This document shows positions 58,536 through 64,000 of a DNA stretch of 64,000 bases, piece after piece. The stretch comes from DATFTE01 sp963802575 (lineage in GTDB: Bacteria; Acidobacteriota; Terriglobia; Terriglobales; Acidobacteriaceae), in the NCBI GenBank assembly GCA_963802575.1, contig CAWDJF010000001.1, forward strand, positions 62,001-126,000, given 5' to 3'. The notes under the pieces were generated by a model. The model was not told the origin of the DNA. It worked only from the letters and a program-made list of their open reading frames with translations, and did not search any database. The translations under genes were made by a program, and so were the position numbers. The number at the start of each line of letters is the position of its first letter. Positions within the stretch are counted from its first letter, which is position 1.

Positions 58536-60101
58536 ATGAAACACCGAAACACACTCTCCTTGATTTGCGGACTGTTGCTCACCCTGAGCGCGCCGTATCC
58601 TGCGTTGGCGCAGAACGTTCTCACCTGGCACAACGACATCTCGCGCACCGGCCAGATCTTGAACGAAACGACGCTCACCACGGCGAACGTGAACTCCACT
58701 CAGTTCGGAAAGAAATTCTCTTTCCCCGTCGATCAGCAGATTTACACGCAACCACTTTTTGTTTCAAACCTCAACATCTCGGGCAAAGGGAAGCACAATG
58801 TCGTGTTCGTTGCCACGGAGAATGACAGCGTCTACGCGTTTGACGCCGGCGGGTCCCCTAAAACTCCGCTCTGGCATGTCAACTTCACCAATGTTTCCCA
58901 GGGAATCACGGCGGTGCCGTGTGGAGACAATGGCGGCTGCGCTATTTCCACGGTCATTGGCATTACCGGCACTCCAGTCATCGACCCGACCAGCAAGACG
59001 ATGTATCTCGTCGCCTTCACCAAAGAAAACGGAACCTACGTGCAGAGATTGCATGCCCTCGATATCACCAGTGGCGCGGAGAAGTTCGGTGGGCCGGTTG
59101 TCATTCAAGCCAGCGTGCCGGGAACCGGCGATGGCAGCATCAACGGGATGGTTCCTTTTCAGCCGCTACGCCAGAATCAGCGACCCGGCCTACTGCTGCT
59201 GAATGGAGTGGTTTACATCACGTGGGCTTCGTTCGGAGATATCGATCCCTATCACGGATGGGTCATGGGTTACTCCGCCAGCACGCTGGCGCAAGTCTCG
59301 GTCTACAACGCCACCGCCAATGGAAGCCGCGGCGGAATCTGGCACAGTGGCGGAGCACCGGCCGCAGATACTTTGGGAAACATCTTTCTCATCACCGGCA
59401 ATGGCACATTCGATGTCGACACTGGCGGCACCGATTACGGCGACGCAATGCTGAAGTTTCCTGGATCGACTCTAACCGTGGCGGACTACTTCACGCCCGA
59501 CAACCAAGACATGCTCGACACCGATGATCTTGATCTCGGCTCAGGCACCGCCGTCCTTTTGCCGAAACAGCCCGGACAGTATCCCGACGAACTGGTCAGC
59601 GGCGGGAAGCAAGGAACCATCTATCTGGTCAATCGCGACAATATGGGAAAGTTCAACGCCACCAGCAACAACGTCATTGAGATGCTGATCGGATCGACGG
59701 GCGGATACCTGGCCAGCGCTTCGTACTGGAACAACGGCGTCTACTTTTCAGGAGTCAATGATTTCGTCGGCGTCTACGCATTGAGCAACGGACTGCTTTC
59801 GACGGCTCCAGTCTCTAAGTCTCCTACGACTTATCGCCTGGGAAGCAACCCGTCAATCTCCGCCAATGGAAAGACGAATGGAATTCTCTGGGCGATTGAC
59901 GTCGTGGCTCCAAAAGCAACCGGAGTGCTGCACGCTTACGACGCGACGAATTTGGCGAAGGAGCTCTACAACACCACGCAGAACGCGACTCGCGATAGCC
60001 TTGGAGTCGCCGTCAAATTTACGCCGCCCACGATCGCGCATGGCAGAGTCTACGTCGGCACTGCGAATGCGCTGGTTGTGTATGGCTTGCTGTCACAGTA
60101 G
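58536..60101 (+). CDS. Secreted PQQ-like/quinoprotein-type beta-propeller protein
   Basis: The 521-residue protein has a signal peptide (LSLICGLLLTLSAPYPALAQ) and propeller blades such as VVFVATENDSVYAFDAGG, LHALDITSGAEKFGG, GTIYLVNRDNMGKF and VLHAYDATNLAKELY, the PQQ-repeat pattern. The family includes BamB-like and dehydrogenase-like proteins. No PQQ-binding catalytic residues are evident, so a structural or binding role is likely. The ATG at 58536 begins the signal peptide. Confidence 0.85.
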   Translation: MKHRNTLSLICGLLLTLSAPYPALAQNVLTWHNDISRTGQILNETTLTTANVNSTQFGKKFSFPVDQQIYTQPLFVSNLNISGKGKHNVVFVATENDSVYAFDAGGSPKTPLWHVNFTNVSQGITAVPCGDNGGCAISTVIGITGTPVIDPTSKTMYLVAFTKENGTYVQRLHALDITSGAEKFGGPVVIQASVPGTGDGSINGMVPFQPLRQNQRPGLLLLNGVVYITWASFGDIDPYHGWVMGYSASTLAQVSVYNATANGSRGGIWHSGGAPAADTLGNIFLITGNGTFDVDTGGTDYGDAMLKFPGSTLTVADYFTPDNQDMLDTDDLDLGSGTAVLLPKQPGQYPDELVSGGKQGTIYLVNRDNMGKFNATSNNVIEMLIGSTGGYLASASYWNNGVYFSGVNDFVGVYALSNGLLSTAPVSKSPTTYRLGSNPSISANGKTNGILWAIDVVAPKATGVLHAYDATNLAKELYNTTQNATRDSLGVAVKFTPPTIAHGRVYVGTANALVVYGLLSQ

Positions 60102-60472
60102 CGCGGTGTTATCACGGTGACCATCAGTTATGTGCTAGTAGGTTGCTATTGATTTTCACCGCCGCTATGGGTTAACTTACTGCGGTTTTGCATAACTGGA
60201 GCTCGACAGAAAAGGTCCATTGCGACACCGCTACCGAACTGTCGCGATGAACGCACCCTCAGCCTCTGAAATTCAACGCCGCTGACAACCTCCGCCACCA
60301 TCGATAACAACTGGCAAGGGTCAGGCGTCTGGATGGATGACTCCGCACTGAGGCCTCTCATGTGTTCGAGTGAAACGAACGCTGCTACCCGCGATCAGAT
60401 TTTCTCGTCTACAGATCGTGATGTGACTACAACGCTGTGCAACTTACGAGTGAGGTCCCTGGAGAACTTCGA
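60102..60472. other. 371-bp intergenic region
   Basis: I see no gene, repeat array or strong hairpin here. It should contain the promoter of the GloVer-repeat gene. GGAG lies just before that gene's ATG. Confidence 0.5.
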
Positions 60473-61697
60473 ATGACTAAGCTGCAAAAAGGACGAACCT
60501 ATCCCCTCTACGCTCTATTTCTGTTTTTCCTGGCGGCCACGGCCGCGTTGCCGGCGCAAACGTTCAAGACGATTGTGACTTTCAATGAGGCTAACGGCGA
60601 AGATGTTTTTTCTTCTCTCATTGAAGGCACAGACGGCAACCTCTACGGCAGTACCGTGTACGGCGGAAAGCAAAACTTCGGCACGATCTTCAAACTCACG
60701 CTGGCTGGCAAAGAGACGGTCCTCTACAATTTCTGCCTCCAGTCCGGATGCCCCGACGGCACCTACCCGGGCTGGCTAACGCAAGCGAGCGACGGCAATT
60801 TCTACAGTGAAACCTACGGCGGAGGCACCTATAACTCCGGCACGATTTTCAAAATCACTCCCACGGGACAACTCACCACGCTCTACAGTTTTTGCGCACA
60901 GAGCGGTTGTCCCGACGGCGCCCTGCCGCAGTCAGCGCTGGTTCAGGCCAGTGATGGCGACTTCTACGGAACGACTGTCATCGGCGGCGCTCAAAATCAG
61001 GGCACCGTTTTCAAGATCACATCCAGCGGAGCGCTGACCACGTTGTACAGCTTTTGCGCCAAGACGAACTGCACCGATGGCACGCAGCCAAACATCGGGC
61101 TGACCCTCGGCACCGACGGGAACTTTTACGGTACGACAGCCCTGGGCGGAAAGAATGCATGTCCGCCATACGGCTGCGGTACCGCTTTCAAGATCACTTC
61201 GAGCGGCGTGCTGACGACCCTTTACACCTTCTGCTCACTAGCCAATTGCGCGGACGGCAACATCCCGCAGGGGCTTCTGGTCCAAGCCAAGGACGGAAAC
61301 TTCTACGGCACTACCGACGGTGGAGGAGCGAACAGCTTCGGCACCGCCTTCAAGATGAACGCAGCGGGCAAGTTGAGAACGCTACATAGTTTCTGTACTG
61401 GCAGTTGCTCTGACGGAGGCATCCCCTACGCGGGAATGATCCATGGCACTGACGGCAACTTCTACGGGACGGCGGCTATCGGCGGAGCTAAAGGGCTACG
61501 GCGCCGTTTACAAAATGTCCCCAACCGGCAAGGTGGTCCCGCTTCATGGTTTCGACAACAACGACGGCTTCTCGCCGGCGGCGTCGCTCTTTCAAGCCAG
61601 CGACGGAAACTTCTACGGGGGCACGGAAGAGGGCGGCAACTTGAATTGCTTCGCCCCCTACGGCTGCGGCACCGTGTTCCGCATCTCCGTACCCTAA
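60473..61697 (+). CDS. Secreted GloVer-repeat (TIGR03803-type) propeller protein, frameshifted near 61494
   Basis: A signal peptide (YPLYALFLFFLAATAALPAQ) is followed by about eight repeats of the pattern DGNFYGTTxxGG...FGTxFKITxxGxLTTLYSFC, each roughly 45 residues. After AAIGGAKG the reading frame is lost by an extra G in GGG at 61493-61495. The expected repeat resumes in the +1 frame as YGAVYKMSPTGKVVPLHGF and ends FRISVP at 61697. Without correction the frame continues to 61768 with unrelated residues. A one-base sequencing error or a recent mutation are both possible. Confidence 0.85.
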
Positions 61698-61717
61698 ACC
61701 CCGGTAATATTAAAACT

Positions 61718-61766
61718 CGGGTGCCCCATTTCTCGCGCGTTTGCGAGAAGTGGGGCATTTGCTTCT
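61718..61766 (+). repeat. GGGTGCCCC-type hairpin, variant of the RAYT-linked repeat
   Basis: GGGTGCCCCATTTCTCGCGCG, then TTTGCGAGAAGTGGGGCATTTGC, keeps the flanking GGGTGCCCC and the hairpin layout of copy 1 (17090) with a changed stem. It can form a terminator-like hairpin 20 bp after the GloVer gene. Confidence 0.65.
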
Positions 61767-61844
61767 AAGCCGTCCAAGGTCAAACGTTTTGGACCTCCCC
61801 GCCGCGCGGTGTAAAGTAAATGCCGTCTACAAGGGGAGGAAAAC

Positions 61845-63473
61845 ATGATCAGAGCCAAGGCCGCTGCCTGCCTGACTGTTTTGTTGCTATTCGCGGGGCT
61901 TGCATTCAGCGATGAGATGCCCGCGCACCATCACGACGCTTCTGAGAAGCTGGGCACCGTCTCGTTTCCCATCTCCTGCGCGCCCGCTTCCCAAAAGCCC
62001 TTCGAACGCGGCGTCGCGCTCATGCACTCTTTCGGATACGAAGAGGCCGAAGAGCAGTTCACCGAAATCGCGAAGACCGATCCCAGCTGCGCCATGGCTC
62101 ATTGGGGAATTGCGCTGAGCTTGTTTCATCAGATCTGGGAGCGTCCCGCTGAACCGTCGCTAAAGCGCGGATGGGCTGAAATGCAAACCGCTCAGAAGCT
62201 CGGCGCCAAGACCGAGCGCGAGCGCTCCTACATCGCGGCGCTCTCCGACTTCTATCGCGATTACGACAAGCGCGACCACGTGCAGCGCGCCAAGGCTTAT
62301 TCCGACGCCATGGCCAAGGTCTACCAGCATTATCCCGACGATCTTGAGGCTGGCGCATTCTACGCCCTGTCGTTATTAGCGGCCGAGCCTCCGGGAGACA
62401 AGTCGCTCGACTATCCGAAGAAAGCCGTCGCCGTGCTCAATCCGCTCTTCCTCAAGCAACCCGATCATCCGGGCCTGGCGCACTACATCATCCACGCCTG
62501 CGATTCGCCGCAAATGGCTCCGCTCGGACTCGACGCCGCCCGTCGCTATGCGTCGATCGCATCGTCTTCCGCGCACGCCGTCCACATGCCGAGCCACATC
62601 TTCGCCCGCCTCGGCCTCTGGCAAGAGGACATCGACGCGAATCTGAAATCCGTCGCACTCGCGCACCCCGCCGGCCAGATGTACATGCATGGACACGAAC
62701 TCCACGCCATGCACTTCCTGATCTACGCCTATCTTCAGACCGGGCAGGATGAAGCCGCTAAACATGTTGTGGAAGACTCCAAGCAGATCATCGCCAGCGC
62801 TCCCAAGAATGGCGATGACATGGGCATGCTCGAGTACTACGGTTTTGCCTCGGCTCACTTTCCGGCGCTGTATGACCTGGAGATGCGCCAGTGGTCTGAC
62901 GCTGCCGCCCTTGAGCCCGCACCCGGACTGCCCGCTTATCAGCAGATGATCACGTATTGGGCGCGCACCATCGGCTCCGCGCAACAAGGAGATGTCGAAG
63001 CCACCCGCGCCAACGCGAAAAAGTTCGACGCGGCAGTGGAGGCGACGCGCAATTCGAAATACGCATATGTTCTTGAGGGACCCGGCTTCTCGCGCCGAGA
63101 GGTTCACGCCTGGCTCGCCTTCACAGAGAAGAAGAACGATGACGCCCTCCGCGAGATGCGCGAAGTCGCCGACCTGCAGGACCAGGTTGGAAAACAGGAA
63201 GTCGACATCCCCGCTCGGGAAATGCTCGCCGACATGCTGATGACTCTCAACCGGCCGCAGGAAGCTTTAACTGAATATGAAGCCGCGTTGAAAACCGATC
63301 CTAACCGCTTTCACGGACTCGCCGGGGCCGCCCGCGCCGCCGAAATGGCGAATCAGAAAGAGAAAGCCAACACGTACTACGCTCAATTATTGAAGAACTG
63401 CGACGACGGAAAGAACTCAGACCGGCCGGAACTGGCGCGCGCAAAAACGGTGGTCGCAAAGAACGGAATGTAA
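61845..63473 (+). CDS. Secreted TPR-repeat protein
   Basis: The 542-residue protein has a signal peptide (AAACLTVLLLFAGLAFS). TPR-type helical pairs follow (PFERGVALMHSFGYEEAEEQFTEI, AMAHWGIALSLFHQIWE, RPQEALTEYEAALKTDPNRF), with a conserved centre HYIIHACDSP and HMPSHIFARLGLW. This combination recurs in exported proteins of Acidobacteria and related phyla without known function. GGGGAGGAAAAC precedes the ATG. Confidence 0.87.
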   Translation: MIRAKAAACLTVLLLFAGLAFSDEMPAHHHDASEKLGTVSFPISCAPASQKPFERGVALMHSFGYEEAEEQFTEIAKTDPSCAMAHWGIALSLFHQIWERPAEPSLKRGWAEMQTAQKLGAKTERERSYIAALSDFYRDYDKRDHVQRAKAYSDAMAKVYQHYPDDLEAGAFYALSLLAAEPPGDKSLDYPKKAVAVLNPLFLKQPDHPGLAHYIIHACDSPQMAPLGLDAARRYASIASSSAHAVHMPSHIFARLGLWQEDIDANLKSVALAHPAGQMYMHGHELHAMHFLIYAYLQTGQDEAAKHVVEDSKQIIASAPKNGDDMGMLEYYGFASAHFPALYDLEMRQWSDAAALEPAPGLPAYQQMITYWARTIGSAQQGDVEATRANAKKFDAAVEATRNSKYAYVLEGPGFSRREVHAWLAFTEKKNDDALREMREVADLQDQVGKQEVDIPAREMLADMLMTLNRPQEALTEYEAALKTDPNRFHGLAGAARAAEMANQKEKANTYYAQLLKNCDDGKNSDRPELARAKTVVAKNGM

Positions 63474-63490
63474 GCAGACTGATTTACATC

Positions 63491-63536
63491 GGGTGCCCCG
63501 TTCTTCGTGGTTTTTGCCAAGGGGCGGGGCATTCGA
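63491..63536 (+). repeat. GGGTGCCCC-type hairpin, variant of the RAYT-linked repeat
   Basis: GGGTGCCCCGTTCTTCGTGG, TTTTTGCCAAGGGGCGGGGCATTC has the same head and layout as copy 1. It lies between the TPR gene and the convergent multicopper oxidase gene. Confidence 0.7.
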
Positions 63537-63549
63537 TTATTCGGAATCT

Positions 63550-64000
63550 TTACTCCACTACAATCTTCCCCATCACCTTCACATTGTTCAAATTGTTCTT
63601 GATCTGCAGCGGAATCTCTCCGGCCACCTCGGGCTGAAATTCGAAGTCGTAGGCTTCTCCCGACACAATATGCAGCGACGCATTCTGCGATGTCGCCAAC
63701 CGCGCGGGAAGCGTGGCTCCGTCTTTTGCTATGGCATGCCACGTCGCCGGATGCTCCGCGCTTCCAATCAAGACATTCGCTCCGAGATTTGGCGCCATGT
63801 TCACTACACGCAAGCGATACTTAACGCCACGGTGGAGGACCATCGGAGTGAACGTCTCTAATCCGTTCAGCGTGATGCGCGACGTCTGAAAATCATTGTC
63901 GCGCGCGCCAATCATGAGCAGCCGGTCATGCTCGGCATCGAATGTCTGGCCCGGATCGAGCACAATGAAACCGCCGTACACTCCACCGGAAAGCTGGCTC
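63550..64000 (-). CDS. Multicopper oxidase-like (cupredoxin-domain) protein, 5' end outside the window
   Basis: The frame is open to the window edge, so only the C-terminal 150 or so codons are present. SQLSGGVYGGFIVLDPG matches the end of a cupredoxin domain of multicopper oxidases. RGVKYRLRVVNMAPNLGANVLI and WHAIAKDGATL belong to the next domain, and YDFEFQPEVAGEIPLQI to the last. The canonical C-terminal HCH copper motif is not visible, so this may be a two-domain or degenerate form. Confidence 0.78.
   Translation of the reverse strand, partial: SQLSGGVYGGFIVLDPGQTFDAEHDRLLMIGARDNDFQTSRITLNGLETFTPMVLHRGVKYRLRVVNMAPNLGANVLIGSAEHPATWHAIAKDGATLPARLATSQNASLHIVSGEAYDFEFQPEVAGEIPLQIKNNLNNVKVMGKIVVE

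Noticed and set aside
1..64000. tRNA, rRNA, tmRNA or RNase P RNA genes
   Set aside because: I looked for conserved segments in all gaps over 100 bp and found none I could support by eye. A covariance-model scan would be decisive.

Overview
The window looks like a chromosomal segment of a Gram-negative member of the Acidobacteriota, most likely class Terriglobia. This is inferred from gene content, not from an rRNA gene, because none is present. The evidence is: lipid A genes (fabZ-lpxA-lpxI); Pkn-type kinases fused to TolB-like propellers; secreted proteins built from LVIVD/Ig-like, FG-GAP, GloVer and TPR repeats; a lysine-rich H1-like protein; high GC; and a very heavy load of small interspersed repeats. 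I found no tRNA, rRNA, CRISPR array, prophage or classical insertion sequence.

Layout. 0-8.7 kb: serine hydrolase and pgeF, pckG, a radical SAM protein, a small stress membrane protein, and a divergent MFS exporter/TetR pair with a palindromic operator. 8.8-12.1 kb: a large secreted LVIVD/Ig-like protein split by a one-base frameshift. 12.2-21.9 kb: housekeeping genes (apt, acyP, efp, trpG, trpE, zwf) with AMIN, PilZ and metallo-beta-lactamase proteins. A REP-associated tyrosine transposase with its own hairpins fills the gap between the convergent trpG and trpE. A near-ideal parS site follows zwf. 22-32 kb: an FG-GAP protein, a qor-rrf2-SDR redox cluster and two paralogous kinases. 32-38.4 kb: an MltD-like transglycosylase, the H1-like protein, isoaspartyl peptidase, an orphan histidine kinase and small proteins. 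39-47 kb: dnaB, lepA, maf, tatA and an M20 peptidase. 46.5-52 kb: fabZ-lpxA-lpxI, a DinB protein, a Gfo/Idh/MocA oxidoreductase and a TonB-like protein. 52-64 kb: tdh, DinB/DUF1572, an orphan hyuB, a 14-residue lysine-rich micro-ORF, a MerR regulator, a candidate sRNA, a candidate sigma-54 promoter, and a run of secreted proteins ending in a truncated multicopper oxidase.

The most striking feature lies between the genes. At about a dozen loci there are short tandem arrays with a strict 7-bp period but different unit sequences (TTCTCAG, GGCTTCA, CAATCAA, GCACTTA, CGGACCT, GCAGGTG). Often two arrays face each other as an inverted pair. They abut stop or start codons within a few bases, and one array lies inside the maf reading frame. 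They coexist with three other repeat families: the RAYT-linked GGGTGCCCC hairpins, GTCATCC...GGATGAC palindromes, and GGGCAGGAATGCCCGC-type elements.

Starts, frames and positions were read by eye. Family assignments rest on motif recognition without database searches.
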